Under the pieces are notes generated by a model. That model worked only from the letters and a program-made list of their open reading frames with translations, had not been told where the DNA came from and ran no database searches. Position numbers and translations under genes: made by a program. Shown here in pieces: positions 4,963 through 14,155 of a DNA stretch of 25,156 nucleotides (positions are counted from its first letter, which is position 1; every line of letters begins with the position of its first letter). The DNA comes from a virus. The stretch spans positions 1 to 25,156 of the IMG/VR virus record IMGVR_UViG_3300027844_000552. One strand, 5' to 3'.

Positions 4963-7506
4963 ATGGCAAAATCGCGAACAGACGACATTCAAAAAGCTCT
5001 TGATCGATTCAAACTTGGCGTCGATGCCGAGATGGATCAACGAAAGCGCGAAGTGGACGCGTTACGCTTTCAGGTGCCGGAACTATCCTGGCCCAATGAT
5101 GTGCGAGAGCAGCGCAAACCCCAGTTAGTCGGCGGGGTGGCGATTCCACAGCGGCCCATGCTCTCGATTCCCACACTCGATCATCCAATCCAGCTCACCA
5201 TTAATGCAGAAAAAGCAGCCCATTTGGGCATTGGGATCCATCCTCTGTCCGATAACGCTGATGACGATACCGCTGAGGTCTTGCAGGGGCTGTATCGGCG
5301 GATTGAGGTCGAAAGTCGCGCTGGGTTGGCGAGAAGTTGGGCGTTTGAGCGAGCAGTCAAGGCGGGACGAGGTTTTTATCGCGTCATTACGGAGCGGGAT
5401 CCGGAGAGTGACAATGCTTTCGATCAACGTATTGTCATTAAACGCATCTTGCAACAGGCCAGTGTGGTCTTGGATCCCTTCGCGCAGGAACCCGATTTCT
5501 CCGATGGGACATGGGCGTTTATTACCAACGATATGCCGTGGGATACCTATAAACGACGGTATCCCAAGAGCGAGATGGCGGCATTCAGCGAAGACGAACT
5601 CTCTGCCTTGGGGGTCGAGACACAAAGTTGGGTATCTGGCGATGAAGGGGCGGGCCGTGCCGTTCGCGTGGCTGAATATTATCGATTGGAAACACGCACA
5701 CGCCGACGCGTGCTCCTCGACGATGGATCTGACAGTTATGACGACGAAATCCCTGATGAGCGAAGTATGCGAGATGGGGATAACGCACGAACGATTAACG
5801 AAGAAGTTCCGATCTTGTATTGGTCGGTGATCAACGCTATCGAGGAGCTTGAACCCGCGCAGACACAAGATGGCCGGTATATTCCGATTATTCCCGTTGT
5901 TGGGCGAGAACTCATTCCGTTTGAGAGCGAACGACGATGGGTGGGAATGATTGAGCCAAATAAAGATGCCGTTCGGTTGTTGAATTACAGCGCCAGTAGC
6001 GCCGTCGAAATGGCGAGCCTGGAGACGAAGGCTCCCTATACGATGGTCGAGGGGCAAGAAGAGGGGCACGAACAGGAATGGCAACTTGCCAATGTGCGGA
6101 ATTTCCCCTATTTGCGTTATCGCAATGTGTCGCTCAACGGAACGCCCGCGCCTCCTCCCCAACGCACACAGGTTGATACATCACGCCTTGGCCCATCAAT
6201 GCTGCTTTTACAGCAAGCGCGAGAGTTCATCCATGAAGGTACCGGGGTTTATGAAAGTGCCTTGGGTCAGCAAGCGACGAATGCAAAGAGCGGACGCGCA
6301 GTCTTGGCACTCCAGCAGCAGCATCAGGCAGGATCGAGCCATTTTATTGATAATCTGGCCGAAATCAGTCTGACCTACGAAGCCAAAGTCATTCTTGATC
6401 TCATTCCGTATATTTATGATCGACCGGGCCGCGTCGCTCGGATCCTGGATCTAGAAGACAATTCACGGACGGTGATGTTGAATGCGCCGTTTACGATGAA
6501 TCAAGAGACAAAACGCCCGCAAATGTCGATGAATGGCGGCGGAGGTATGCCGCCAAACGGGATGGCTCCGATGCCTCCACCGCCGATGCCGCCGGGAATG
6601 GAACAAGGGATGCCTCCGGGGATGCCACCGGGAATGCCGCCGGGGATGCCTCCAGGTATGCCTCCCGGTGGGCCACCCGGTATGCCTCCCGGTGGGCCAC
6701 CCGGAATGCCACCGGGAATGCCACCGGGAATGCCGCCGCCTCAGCCGCCCCCCGACACCTCACTGTCGATTGAGCCACGGATCCAGCATTATGATCTGAA
6801 AAAGGGCCGGTATGGGATTACGGTCAGTATTGGGAAATCGTATAAGAGTCGGTCTGAAGAAGGGGCTGACGAACTTGGACAACTGTTCCAAGCGCAACCG
6901 CAACTCTTCCAGATCTTGGGTGATATTTATCTGAAATTCAGGGATTTCCCCGGACATCTCGAAGCAGCCGCTCGTATCAAGAAACTCCTTCCTCCGCCCT
7001 TGCATGATGAGGAGAATGCGCCAAACCCGCAGCAATTACAGCAACAACTGCAACAAGCGGGTCAAATGGTGGAGCAACTCACGAAGGCACTTGACGAGAA
7101 AACGCAAGAAATCGATGCGAAACTGCCTGAGTTACAGATGGAGTCACAGCGTGCTGAGGGAGATCGGCAAGCCAAGCTGAAAATTGAGCAGATGCGGAAT
7201 GAGACGCAACTGGCAGTGACGGCGATGAAGATTAAGGCGGATGAAGCCTCTTCGATCTTCAAGGCCGAGGTGAACCGTGTAGGAACAGACGCCGATCAAG
7301 CCTTTACGGCGGCTTCACAAGAAGTCACGCTTATCCATGAAAAGGCACTTGAACGAGAGAAGTTATTGTCTCAGGAACTTCGTGCGGATAAAGCGCGATC
7401 CGGCTCTCCGTCTCCCGATCCCTCGATTCTCGAAGAATCGATCATCGCCGTGCCACTTGACGCCGGAATTGATATCAGTCTCGGAGGACTTCCACCGGAA
7501 GAATAA
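4963..7506 (+). CDS. P22-like portal protein with MPPG-repeat insert, 847 aa
   Basis: Dodecameric ring at the capsid vertex that the terminase docks to and DNA passes through. The first 500 residues follow the P22-type portal pattern: acidic N-terminus, [10 protein letters not shown] and [19 protein letters not shown] in the wing region, [18 protein letters not shown] and the [13 protein letters not shown] stem region. Residues about 529-597 form a low-complexity insert of repeated G-M-P-P units, which explains much of the excess over the roughly 725 residues of P22 portal. From about 690 to 805 the sequence is a Q-, E- and K-rich coiled coil, like the barrel region of P22 portal. It begins 3 bases after terL. 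The assignment is strong; the insert is unusual. Confidence 0.92.
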   Translation: MAKSRTDDIQKALDRFKLGVDAEMDQRKREVDALRFQVPELSWPNDVREQRKPQLVGGVAIPQRPMLSIPTLDHPIQLTINAEKAAHLGIGIHPLSDNADDDTAEVLQGLYRRIEVESRAGLARSWAFERAVKAGRGFYRVITERDPESDNAFDQRIVIKRILQQASVVLDPFAQEPDFSDGTWAFITNDMPWDTYKRRYPKSEMAAFSEDELSALGVETQSWVSGDEGAGRAVRVAEYYRLETRTRRRVLLDDGSDSYDDEIPDERSMRDGDNARTINEEVPILYWSVINAIEELEPAQTQDGRYIPIIPVVGRELIPFESERRWVGMIEPNKDAVRLLNYSASSAVEMASLETKAPYTMVEGQEEGHEQEWQLANVRNFPYLRYRNVSLNGTPAPPPQRTQVDTSRLGPSMLLLQQAREFIHEGTGVYESALGQQATNAKSGRAVLALQQQHQAGSSHFIDNLAEISLTYEAKVILDLIPYIYDRPGRVARILDLEDNSRTVMLNAPFTMNQETKRPQMSMNGGGGMPPNGMAPMPPPPMPPGMEQGMPPGMPPGMPPGMPPGMPPGGPPGMPPGGPPGMPPGMPPGMPPPQPPPDTSLSIEPRIQHYDLKKGRYGITVSIGKSYKSRSEEGADELGQLFQAQPQLFQILGDIYLKFRDFPGHLEAAARIKKLLPPPLHDEENAPNPQQLQQQLQQAGQMVEQLTKALDEKTQEIDAKLPELQMESQRAEGDRQAKLKIEQMRNETQLAVTAMKIKADEASSIFKAEVNRVGTDADQAFTAASQEVTLIHEKALEREKLLSQELRADKARSGSPSPDPSILEESIIAVPLDAGIDISLGGLPPEE
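6547..6759 (+). repeat. In-frame GMPP tandem repeats inside the portal gene
   Basis: A run of 12-base units of the type ATGCCxCCxGG(G/A) encodes many consecutive M-P-P-G units, interrupted by two GGPP units and ending in MPPPQPPP. The units differ at synonymous third positions, so the array is not freshly expanded, yet it remains in frame. The four-residue period rules out a collagen G-X-Y repeat. Confidence 0.9.
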
Positions 7507-7509
7507 TAT

Positions 7510-7755
7510 ATGGCTCATAAACTCTCAGCATCCGTCCGATCTGCCCGTGCCAAGCCCGGTGGGAGTAATGTAGGCAACTATCCTAATGTTAAGAGTTTTG
7601 CGGGGCCATCTGGGGGTGCGCCTAAGGGGAGTTACCCGATCAATACCCGTGCGAGGGCAAAATCGGCGTTGCAGTTGGCGCATAATGCGCCGAATCCGGC
7701 GGGGATCCGTAAGGCCGTTGTTGCAAAATATCCGGGATTAAAGAAAAAATCATAA
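7510..7755 (+). CDS. Small basic virion-gene-associated protein, 81 aa (first of two paralogs)
   Basis: Begins MAHKLSASVRSARAKPGGSN, has a central FAGPSGGAPKGSYPINT motif, then a helix RARAKSALQLAHNAP and a basic end VAKYPGLKKKS. Small proteins with a (F/Y)PI-T-RA-SAL-LAHN pattern are known from phages, often beside head genes (DUF6582-like, from memory), and their job is unknown. It lies between portal and scaffold, the position of head-maturation factors in many phages, so a capsid role is an inference. A second copy at 24397-24630 shares 60 of 77 aligned residues. No strong ribosome binding site is visible; it starts 3 bases after the portal stop and is probably coupled. Confidence 0.85.
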   Translation: MAHKLSASVRSARAKPGGSNVGNYPNVKSFAGPSGGAPKGSYPINTRARAKSALQLAHNAPNPAGIRKAVVAKYPGLKKKS

Positions 7756-7779
7756 TATTGTGGTATTAAGTAGGGGGCT

Positions 7780-8724
7780 ATGAATACAGACGCTGGTCAG
7801 GTCACACAGGGCGATATTACGGTTGATAGCAACCATGAGACGGTTGACCAGATTCAATTAGCATTTACTGAATCTGATGCCACGGATGCCTCAGATGAGA
7901 AGACCTCTGCGCCTGCACCGCAGGAAGAGATTCAAGATACGGCTGCCCCTGATTTAGCCTCTGACGATACATCTGAACAGAAATCAAAATCAAAGTCCAA
8001 CCGAAGGAACAATCCCACGGAAGCGGTGAAATCCGCTGTATCAAAGCAGCGTGAAGCCGAACGTCGAGCGGAAGCCGCAGAAGCGCGTATTCAGGAGATG
8101 ATTACGCCATCACCGGCTCCTCCTCCGGAAAAGCCAGCGGATTGGGAACGATTTAAGAGTTTGCCTGGGGTGCCAACAGTTGATGGCTTCACGTCGTATG
8201 AAGATTATTCCATGGCGATGGCGTCATTTATTGCTGATACCCGGTATCAAGAACGTGAATCGGAACGGGCATCGGTATATCAGGCGAGTCGGCAGCATCA
8301 GGCTGAATCGGCGCAACTCTCTCGGTGGAATGATCGATTGACCGAAGCTAGATCATCGAATCCAGGCTTTGATGCGTCGTTGAACTTGGAGACACCGATG
8401 TCTCTTCCGATGCAGCATTTGGCGATGGAAAGCCCTCAAGGAATTGAAATCCTTCAATGGCTTTCCGATAATCCACAAGAATCTCAGCGTATCTCCACGC
8501 TGCACCCGGCTGAAACATACCGGGAAATGGGGAAAATCGAAGCACGACTTGAAGCTGCTCCTCCGCGTGCCTCAGCCCGAGTCGTTAGTAACGCGAAACC
8601 CCCGGTTAGGCCGCTCGGGACATCGCCCCATGTCGCTGATGAGTTCGCTATTACGGATGATCTCTCATTTGACGAACATTTTCGTCGAGCAAATGCTGAA
8701 GATCGTGCGCGTGGGCGACTCTAA
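7780..8724 (+). CDS. Capsid scaffolding protein (putative), 314 aa
   Basis: Predicted internal scaffold that guides coat assembly and then leaves the shell. The first 75 residues are acidic and disordered, with SKSKSNRRNNPTEAV as a basic hinge, then a coiled coil rich in E, A and R (KQREAERRAEAAEARIQEM). A segment VDGFTSYEDYSMAMASFIAD resembles the helix seen in many podovirus scaffolds, followed by further coiled coil. The C-terminus is basic and charged (RRANAEDRARGRL), as needed for coat binding. Position between portal and coat fits the P22 order exactly. A good AGGGGG site precedes the ATG. Sequence conservation of scaffolds is low, so the name rests on context and composition. Confidence 0.85.
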   Translation: MNTDAGQVTQGDITVDSNHETVDQIQLAFTESDATDASDEKTSAPAPQEEIQDTAAPDLASDDTSEQKSKSKSNRRNNPTEAVKSAVSKQREAERRAEAAEARIQEMITPSPAPPPEKPADWERFKSLPGVPTVDGFTSYEDYSMAMASFIADTRYQERESERASVYQASRQHQAESAQLSRWNDRLTEARSSNPGFDASLNLETPMSLPMQHLAMESPQGIEILQWLSDNPQESQRISTLHPAETYREMGKIEARLEAAPPRASARVVSNAKPPVRPLGTSPHVADEFAITDDLSFDEHFRRANAEDRARGRL

Positions 8725-8740
8725 ACAAAGGATGTGACCC

Positions 8741-9979
8741 GTGGCAAATACTCTTGCTACTCCGTCCTGGACGACAAAGGAAGTCGCACGAGGGTTTATC
8801 AACAAACTCGTGTTCCTTGCGAATGTCAACAGGACATACGATAGTTCGTATGAAATTGCCGGTGCGAAAGTCGGCAATACTGTCAATGCGCGGCTCCCGC
8901 AGCGGTTTACCGTCACGGATGGTCAGGCATTGCAACTTCAGAACCTCTACGATCAGACGGTTCCGATTTCATTAACCAACCAGAAGAATGTCGCGTTTGG
9001 CTATTCTTCACAGCAAGCCACGACAGAGCTGGATAATATTCGGACACGCTATGTCGAACCCGGAGCCGATGCGCTCGCGAATGCGGCTGAGGTCTTGGCG
9101 TTTGATGCGGTGTATCGAGATATCTACTCGTCTGTCGGGACACCCGGCACGACACCCACGACAACGCTGACCTATTTGCAGGCTGGCGTGAAGCTGACCG
9201 ATCTCTCGACGCCGTTGCGGGGCCGGGTGGCGGTACTCGATCCGTTGGCGATGAGCACGCTGGCGAATACGACCAGCACGCTCTTCAATCCAACCGCTGT
9301 CATCTCTGAGAACTATGAAGAGGGCATGTTTGGGCGGAAGCAGTTGGGCGTCGATAAGTGGTTGCAGGATCCGGTGCGTCCGACGCATACGACCGGCACC
9401 TATACGGCTTCGACGCCACTCGTGAATGGTGCAGACCAGACGGGAAGCACGATTTCCACGGATGGGTGGGCCTCTGGTGCGGCGACCTTGAACAAGGGAG
9501 ACATTTTTACTATCGCAGGTGTGAATAGTGTCAATCCTTTGTCCTACTCGTCCACTGGTCGTCTGCAACAGTTCGTGGTGACGGCGACGACATCCGATTC
9601 GTCGGGGGCGATGGCGACATTGCCGATTAGCCCGTCGATTATTACGTCGGATCAGTTGCAGACCGTGGATGCGTCTCCGGCCAACAATGCCGTGATTACG
9701 GTATTGGGGACGACAGACGCGGCTGGTGGCACATTGGCGACGACAACGAGTCCTCAGTCGTTCGTTTATTTGCCCGATGCTTTCGCATTCGTGATGGCCG
9801 ACTTGATGAAGCCCGGTGCGGGTGCGGAATCGACGACCGTGCGAAGTAAATCACTCGGATTTTCTATTCGGATGGTCGAGCAATACCAGATCGGGACAGA
9901 TCAGAATCCAAGCCGCTTGGATATCCTGATCGGCGCGGCCACCATTCAGGCGCGGCTTGCCGCGAGAGTCTGGGGTTAA
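8741..9979 (+). CDS. Major capsid protein, P22 gp5-like, 412 aa
   Basis: Main shell protein of the HK97 fold, P22 coat class. The family signature is clear: TKEVARGFINKLVFLANVNRTYD-type start, GNTVNARLPQRFTVTDGQ, then TVPISLTNQKNVAFGYSSQQ, and TRYVEPGADALAN before the spine helix. Later, FVYLPDAFAFVMADLMKP and SIRMVEQYQIGTDQNPSRLD match the end of the family, including a final beta segment. Length (P22 gp5 is 430 aa) is normal. The start is GTG at 8741 with AAAGGA upstream. The middle (about 215-310) is threonine-rich and likely includes the inserted domain. No protease is nearby, in line with P22-type coats. Confidence 0.95.
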   Translation: MANTLATPSWTTKEVARGFINKLVFLANVNRTYDSSYEIAGAKVGNTVNARLPQRFTVTDGQALQLQNLYDQTVPISLTNQKNVAFGYSSQQATTELDNIRTRYVEPGADALANAAEVLAFDAVYRDIYSSVGTPGTTPTTTLTYLQAGVKLTDLSTPLRGRVAVLDPLAMSTLANTTSTLFNPTAVISENYEEGMFGRKQLGVDKWLQDPVRPTHTTGTYTASTPLVNGADQTGSTISTDGWASGAATLNKGDIFTIAGVNSVNPLSYSSTGRLQQFVVTATTSDSSGAMATLPISPSIITSDQLQTVDASPANNAVITVLGTTDAAGGTLATTTSPQSFVYLPDAFAFVMADLMKPGAGAESTTVRSKSLGFSIRMVEQYQIGTDQNPSRLDILIGAATIQARLAARVWG

Positions 9980-9983
9980 CGAT

Positions 9984-10610
9984 ATGGCACTAGCAACTAC
10001 GACACTGAGTTCCGCTGTCGCCGTGACAGATACGGACATCGTTGTCGCCTCAGCAACTTCTGTGGCGGCAGGGCGCATTGTGCTCGTCGATGGCGAGTTC
10101 ATGCAGGTGCTCCAGAGTTACACCAGCGGCACGACCGTGGGTGTCACAAGGGGGCAGAACGGCACCGCGACGGCTGCACATGCAGCCTCAGCGAATGTCA
10201 CGCATGGGGATGCGACAGACTTCACTGTCGCCGCCCCTGGCACGCCCAATTTGAAACCGGGCGTTCTTGCGAATACGACGACCTCGTATTCGGCGGCAGG
10301 GGCCATCTCTTTTGGTGTGGCCCAGTTGACGGTGGCGATCATCAACGGGACAGGTGCCTTGGCGATGACGTTGGCAAACCCTGACTCCTCGCAGGATGGC
10401 ATTATTCTCGCCATTGTTGGGAACGGGAAAGCCGCGCACACCGTCACGTACACGGCGGGCCTTGGCGATGCAGGGTCTGGCTACGACGTGGGGACGTTTG
10501 ACGGGAGCGGACAGTGCTCGATGCTGTTGGTTGCGGCCAATAGCATTTGGGTGCCGTTGCCGTCACCGTTCAGCGGCACGTTGACGGCGATTGACGTGGC
10601 TATCGCGTAA
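9984..10610 (+). CDS. Putative capsid decoration or head-surface protein, 208 aa
   Basis: The start at 9984 is preferred over an in-frame ATG inside the end of the coat gene (9957), because it begins just after the coat stop, 4 bases away. The product is rich in A, G, T and V with no charged clusters, typical of beta-structured virion surface proteins. The N-terminal part contains VTRGQNGTATAAHAASANVTHGD, a phrase found in small Ig-like or fibre-like phage proteins. The C-terminal part GTGALAMTLANPDSSQDGIIL and a final VPLPSPFSGT fit a second beta domain. Position right after the coat supports a decoration role. Another virion protein is equally possible. Confidence 0.7.
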   Translation: MALATTTLSSAVAVTDTDIVVASATSVAAGRIVLVDGEFMQVLQSYTSGTTVGVTRGQNGTATAAHAASANVTHGDATDFTVAAPGTPNLKPGVLANTTTSYSAAGAISFGVAQLTVAIINGTGALAMTLANPDSSQDGIILAIVGNGKAAHTVTYTAGLGDAGSGYDVGTFDGSGQCSMLLVAANSIWVPLPSPFSGTLTAIDVAIA

Positions 10611-10624
10611 TACTTTCACCACGA

Positions 10625-10672
10625 GGGAGGCGGCATTGCATTGGTATCTCCAGCGATGCCGTCTCCTATTTT
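10625..10672 (+). terminator. Intrinsic terminator or attenuator inside the late operon
   Basis: Bases 10625-10639 pair with 10653-10667 (15 pairs, three of them G-U) around a 13-base loop, followed at once by ATTTTCC. It sits in the only sizeable gap (74 bases) between the capsid genes and the connector genes. It probably reduces transcription beyond the very abundant coat mRNA instead of stopping it fully, as no promoter was found directly downstream. Confidence 0.75.
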
Positions 10673-10684
10673 CCTTGAGGATCT

Positions 10685-11185
10685 ATGGCGATTATTCACA
10701 ATCCCGATAGCGAATATTCCAAAGCGATGGGACTATGGAATATCCCGAAGAATCAAAAGATTGACGGTAAAAATGGATTTGGGCCTATTGGATATCAAGA
10801 TTTTCCCAAAATGATGTATCGCGCACAGCCGAATGCGAACGGGAAAATCATGTGTGGGCATCCATTAGCCGCTGTCGGAGATGCGACTGGCGAAGCCTTT
10901 TCTCGATCTTGTCAGACGATTGTTCAAGATCAAGAAGAGTCTGACCAAATGATCAAGCGTGGATGGTACGAGACACCAGATTTGGCGTTAAGTGGGTATG
11001 AACACGATCAGAAATCACTCGCAGATATTGCGGCGATGCGACATTTTAGTGATCAAAAAATGAGTGCATTGGCTCAGGAAGAAGCGAGAGTTGTTGATAA
11101 TGCAACGTCTGAACACGTTCCTTCCATTCCAGCACCACGGAAAAAGCGTGGTCGTCCTCGGAAGAGAGTAGTGGTTCCTGACTAA
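10685..11185 (+). CDS. Unknown protein with C-terminal AT-hook, 166 aa
   Basis: Start ATG at 10685 has GAGG 5 bases upstream. The N-terminal half (PDSEYSKAMGLWNIP, FGPIGYQDFPKMMYRAQ) resembles phage proteins with a YPKMxYxA segment that lie in the head-completion part of podovirus genomes; the family is not named. The centre is helical and acidic. The C-terminus ends with KKRGRPRKR (residues 153-161), a clear AT-hook core RGRP that binds the minor groove of AT-rich DNA. The combination suggests a head-interior or DNA-contacting protein, but this is inference. Codon use is visibly more A/T-ending than in the coat and decoration genes just before it. Confidence 0.75.
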   Translation: MAIIHNPDSEYSKAMGLWNIPKNQKIDGKNGFGPIGYQDFPKMMYRAQPNANGKIMCGHPLAAVGDATGEAFSRSCQTIVQDQEESDQMIKRGWYETPDLALSGYEHDQKSLADIAAMRHFSDQKMSALAQEEARVVDNATSEHVPSIPAPRKKRGRPRKRVVVPD

Positions 11186-11463
11186 TGGCGCAAACAACAG
11201 GTACATACAATAAATCAGTCGTTATTACCAAGAGCGACACTGTCAATTTCGATGGCAGCACGTATGCCGCCAACGCCGCCACGAAGGCGCTTCCGGCAGA
11301 TGCTATTTTCGTTGGGGGTGCAGGCGTAGTGGTGGCTGTCTTTGAAAATGGCACAACGGCTCCGTTCACGGTGCTCGCTGGAAGAATGTTGCCCTTGAAA
11401 TGTATTCGTGTGAATAGTACGAATACGACCGCAACCTTAATGAATGCGATGTATCAGATCTAA
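11185..11463 (+). CDS. Small spike-base-like virion protein, 92 aa
   Basis: The start overlaps the previous stop as TAATG. The sequence VGGAGVVVAVFENGTTAPFT followed by VLAGRMLPLKCIRVNSTNTTAT matches a common small phage pattern: a glycine-rich turn, beta strands, a pGxxLP segment, and an RVNATxTTAT ending. Related proteins occur as spike-base or head-fibre proteins in phages and gene transfer agents. There is no membrane segment. Position between the AT-hook protein and the gp4-like protein fits a virion component. The exact place in the particle is unknown. Confidence 0.7.
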   Translation: MAQTTGTYNKSVVITKSDTVNFDGSTYAANAATKALPADAIFVGGAGVVVAVFENGTTAPFTVLAGRMLPLKCIRVNSTNTTATLMNAMYQI

Positions 11464-12200
11464 TGACTGTGCAGCAGCTTATCACCGCAAGTCTTCAGGA
11501 TTTGCGTGTGATTCAGACCGGAGAAACGGCATCCTCCGATGACTCCGCGTTTGCGCTTGATAGGCTTAACGATTGGATTAACGGTCTTGCCACTGAAAAT
11601 CTGACCGTTTACACGATTACCCGAACAACGTGGGCACTCTCAACGGCTGCCAGTTACACGATAGGAACTGGGGCCACGGTTAATGTGGCTCGTCCAACCG
11701 GCCCGCTATCGATTGAAAACATTGGATTTCAGGATACCTCTGTCTCTCCGACGATGGAATACAACCTTGGGCCTGTGTTGACGGAAGACGGGTATGCAGG
11801 GATTGCTCAAAAGGGACTCACGTCGGTCTTTCCGCAGGTTTGGTATTACAACCCTACGTATGATGCCTCTGGATTTGGGTTACTGACCCCCTACCCCATT
11901 CCGACAAGTCTTACACTCCAAGGCGTGATTTATACGCATACGCCTGTGTCGGAATTTACGGCATTATCTGAGACGATTGCATTGCCTCCCGGCTATCGAC
12001 GTTTCTTGCGGTTGGGACTGGCGAAAGAGATCTCGTCAGCGTTTGATGCGGGATTGACGCCTGAACTTCAGATGTCGGCCAATGAAGCAAAGTCCGATGT
12101 GAAGCGAGCCAATATGCGTCTGAGCGATCTCTCGTCAGGTGTTCCTGGCGTGATCTTCGGTGGCGTTGGCCCCCATTACAATATCTATTCGGATACGTAA
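11463..12200 (+). CDS. P22 gp4-like head completion protein, 245 aa
   Basis: Adaptor that binds under the portal and closes the filled head. The N-terminus TVQQLITASLQDLRVIQTGE, then DSAFALDRLNDWINGL and LTVYTI, is the standard helical start of the gp4 (tail accessory factor) family. The C-terminal region LPPGYRRFLRLGLAKEIS with a long helix (NEAKSDVKRANMRLS) also fits. Length is somewhat larger than P22 gp4 (166 aa) owing to the central beta insert TIGTGATVNVARPTGPLSI. The start overlaps the previous stop (TAATG) and the following gene begins directly after its stop, so the connector genes are coupled. Confidence 0.85.
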   Translation: MTVQQLITASLQDLRVIQTGETASSDDSAFALDRLNDWINGLATENLTVYTITRTTWALSTAASYTIGTGATVNVARPTGPLSIENIGFQDTSVSPTMEYNLGPVLTEDGYAGIAQKGLTSVFPQVWYYNPTYDASGFGLLTPYPIPTSLTLQGVIYTHTPVSEFTALSETIALPPGYRRFLRLGLAKEISSAFDAGLTPELQMSANEAKSDVKRANMRLSDLSSGVPGVIFGGVGPHYNIYSDT

Positions 12201-13670
12201 ATGCTCTATCCCGGCTTTATCTCGGGAAGCTATAAGTCTCAGAGTCCTCTTGCCGATCTTGAGAGGACAGTAAATTGGTATCCTGAACCCATCGAACCGA
12301 ATTCTGTCCCGTGGGTGGCCGCGCTCTATCCCTGCCCAGGATTCGAGGAATACGTCACACTGTCCAATGTGAATACTCGCGCCTTGTTCTCCATGGGAGG
12401 GCGTGTGTACGGCGTCATTGGCGATGCCGTCTACAAATTCACGGCGAGTAACTCGGCGTCGATTGTGACGAGTGGGACAGTCACGAATGACCCGAATCCT
12501 GCACAAATTGCCAGTAATGGCGATGCGGGAGGCGAGTTACTGATTGCGTCTGGCGACAATGGTTATCTGCTCAATATTGCGAGCAATGCCCTCAGCACGA
12601 TCTCTGCATTGGCAGGGAAATGCACGATGGCAGGGATGATCGATGGCTATTTTCTGTCCTTCGATGCAAGTGATTCAAAGTTCTATATCAGTGATTTGAA
12701 CGATGGAACGACGTGGGATGCCACACAGTATGCCCAGCGGAGCATTGCTCCAGATCCTTGGAAGGCAATGGTGGTTGATGGGAGCCGCCAGATTTGGCTC
12801 ATCGGAGAACAGACAGGAGAAGTCTGGTACGACGCGGGGACGAGTCCTTTCCCGTTTGCGCCCGTGCCCGGTGCGGTCTTTGGCTATGGCACGCCTGCAC
12901 CGTTTTCCGTTAAGTTAGCTGGAACCTCGATGTGTTGGCTCTCACAAACCGCAGATGGCGCGGGGATTGTTGTCGCCACGAGCGGGGTTGTCCCTGCCCG
13001 TATTAGCACCTATGCAGTGGAAACCGCTATTGCGACTTATGCGCGTGATTCGATTATTACAGACGCAGAGGCATTGGTGTATTCGGAGGCGGGACATACG
13101 TTTTATTGCCTGACATTCCCGTCAGCGAATGCGACGTGGGTGTTTGATCTCACGACAGGCATTTGGCATGAGCGCGGTGTCTGGGACGATTCTTTGGGTA
13201 TTTATGATGTTTGGGCACCGCGGAGTCATTGCTATGGCTTCGGGAAGCATTTGGTTGGTGACCGCGACTCTGGGTTAATTTGCTCGATGGATACGTCCTT
13301 TACGACGGAATGCAATGGCGATGTTATTCGTCGATTGCGTATTCCTCCGCCTATTTTCCGGGCACCCGGCGTACGCCGAATGTTTGTCAGTCGCATGGAA
13401 TTGATCATGGAAACGGGGCTTGGCGCGGCCACTGGGCAAGGGGTCAATCCGCAAGTCATGTTGCGATCAAGTACGAATGCGAAAACCTGGTCAAATGAGC
13501 GGCTCGCGACGGCTGGAGCGATGGGCGCGTATGACGCACAGGTCGTTTGGACACGCTTACCAAGTAGCCTGAAGTTGTGGGTGCCTGAGATTACGGTGAC
13601 CGATCCCATTCCGTGGCGAATCATGGGGGCCGAGATTGATGGGCGCGGCTTCTTCGGACAGGGGGCGTAA
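12201..13670 (+). CDS. P22 gp10-like tail hub (packaged DNA stabilisation) protein, 489 aa
   Basis: Hub protein of the short tail that follows gp4 and prevents DNA leakage. The beginning, PGFISGSYKSQSPLADLERTVNWYPE, is a typical gp10-family start (SYxxxSxxxDxERxVNxYPE), then LYPCPGFEEY and repeated beta-propeller-like strands such as GRVYGVIGDAVYKF, GGELLIASGDNGYLLN, and QIWLIGEQTGEVWY. Late in the protein are FYCLTFPSANATWVFDLTTGIWHERG and YGFGKHLVGDRDSGLICSMD, also family-typical. Length is near that of P22 gp10 (472 aa). Its stop overlaps the next start as TAATG. This is one of the clearest calls in the region. Confidence 0.93.
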   Translation: MLYPGFISGSYKSQSPLADLERTVNWYPEPIEPNSVPWVAALYPCPGFEEYVTLSNVNTRALFSMGGRVYGVIGDAVYKFTASNSASIVTSGTVTNDPNPAQIASNGDAGGELLIASGDNGYLLNIASNALSTISALAGKCTMAGMIDGYFLSFDASDSKFYISDLNDGTTWDATQYAQRSIAPDPWKAMVVDGSRQIWLIGEQTGEVWYDAGTSPFPFAPVPGAVFGYGTPAPFSVKLAGTSMCWLSQTADGAGIVVATSGVVPARISTYAVETAIATYARDSIITDAEALVYSEAGHTFYCLTFPSANATWVFDLTTGIWHERGVWDDSLGIYDVWAPRSHCYGFGKHLVGDRDSGLICSMDTSFTTECNGDVIRRLRIPPPIFRAPGVRRMFVSRMELIMETGLGAATGQGVNPQVMLRSSTNAKTWSNERLATAGAMGAYDAQVVWTRLPSSLKLWVPEITVTDPIPWRIMGAEIDGRGFFGQGA

Positions 13671-14155
13671 TGGCGACACAACTGGCCGCTGTCCCTGAAT
13701 ATGTCGTTGAAACGCCCGTGACGCAGAACAGCATCACAGGCCGTGTCACGCAGGCGATGCGGTATTGGCTCTTGGCATTGGCTGACCGGGTCAATACGAC
13801 GCCGAATCGGATTGCGTCGGCCACCGGGTCAACCCAAGCCGCGTCAATTTCTACCACGGCTTTGGCGATCTCGTCGGTCTTACCGGGGTTATATCGGCTG
13901 TCGATGGCTGCGCGGATTACACGAGCGGCGTCAACCAGTAGCTCGTTGATTCTGACATTCGGATGGACACAGGCGGTAGCGTGTACGGCGGCGAGTGTTG
14001 CCATGACGGGCAATACAACAGCGACGACCGGAACCTTTTCAGTCTTGGTACGCGTGGATCAGGATTCGAGTATTACGTATGCGACGACCTATGTATCGAG
14101 TGGGGGCACGTCGATGCAGTATCGGTTTGATGTGACGTGTGAGCAAATATTGTGA
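13670..14155 (+). CDS. Small beta-rich structural protein, 161 aa
   Basis: Begins MATQLAAVPEYVVETPVTQN and then a helix TQAMRYWLLALADRVNTTP. From residue 45 onwards it is rich in S, T and A, with alternating hydrophobic strands and no cysteine cluster. This N-terminal helix plus S/T-rich beta tail suits a small tail-associated or fibre-attachment protein, and its location directly after the gp10-like hub, where P22 has its needle gene, supports this. No family is recognised. It overlaps both neighbours (TAATG upstream, GTGA downstream). Confidence 0.6.
   Translation: MATQLAAVPEYVVETPVTQNSITGRVTQAMRYWLLALADRVNTTPNRIASATGSTQAASISTTALAISSVLPGLYRLSMAARITRAASTSSSLILTFGWTQAVACTAASVAMTGNTTATTGTFSVLVRVDQDSSITYATTYVSSGGTSMQYRFDVTCEQIL

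Noticed and set aside
5125-6162. Long minus-strand open frame (345 codons) opposite the portal gene
   Set aside because: It lies fully antisense to a confident portal gene, has no ribosome binding site, and its composition is typical of a mirrored coding frame.
6547-6759. Collagen-like domain in the portal
   Set aside because: The repeat period is four residues (M-P-P-G), not the three-residue G-X-Y needed for a collagen helix.
9008-9568. Minus-strand open frame (186 codons) opposite the major capsid gene
   Set aside because: Antisense to a clear P22-type coat gene and arginine-rich without any domain.
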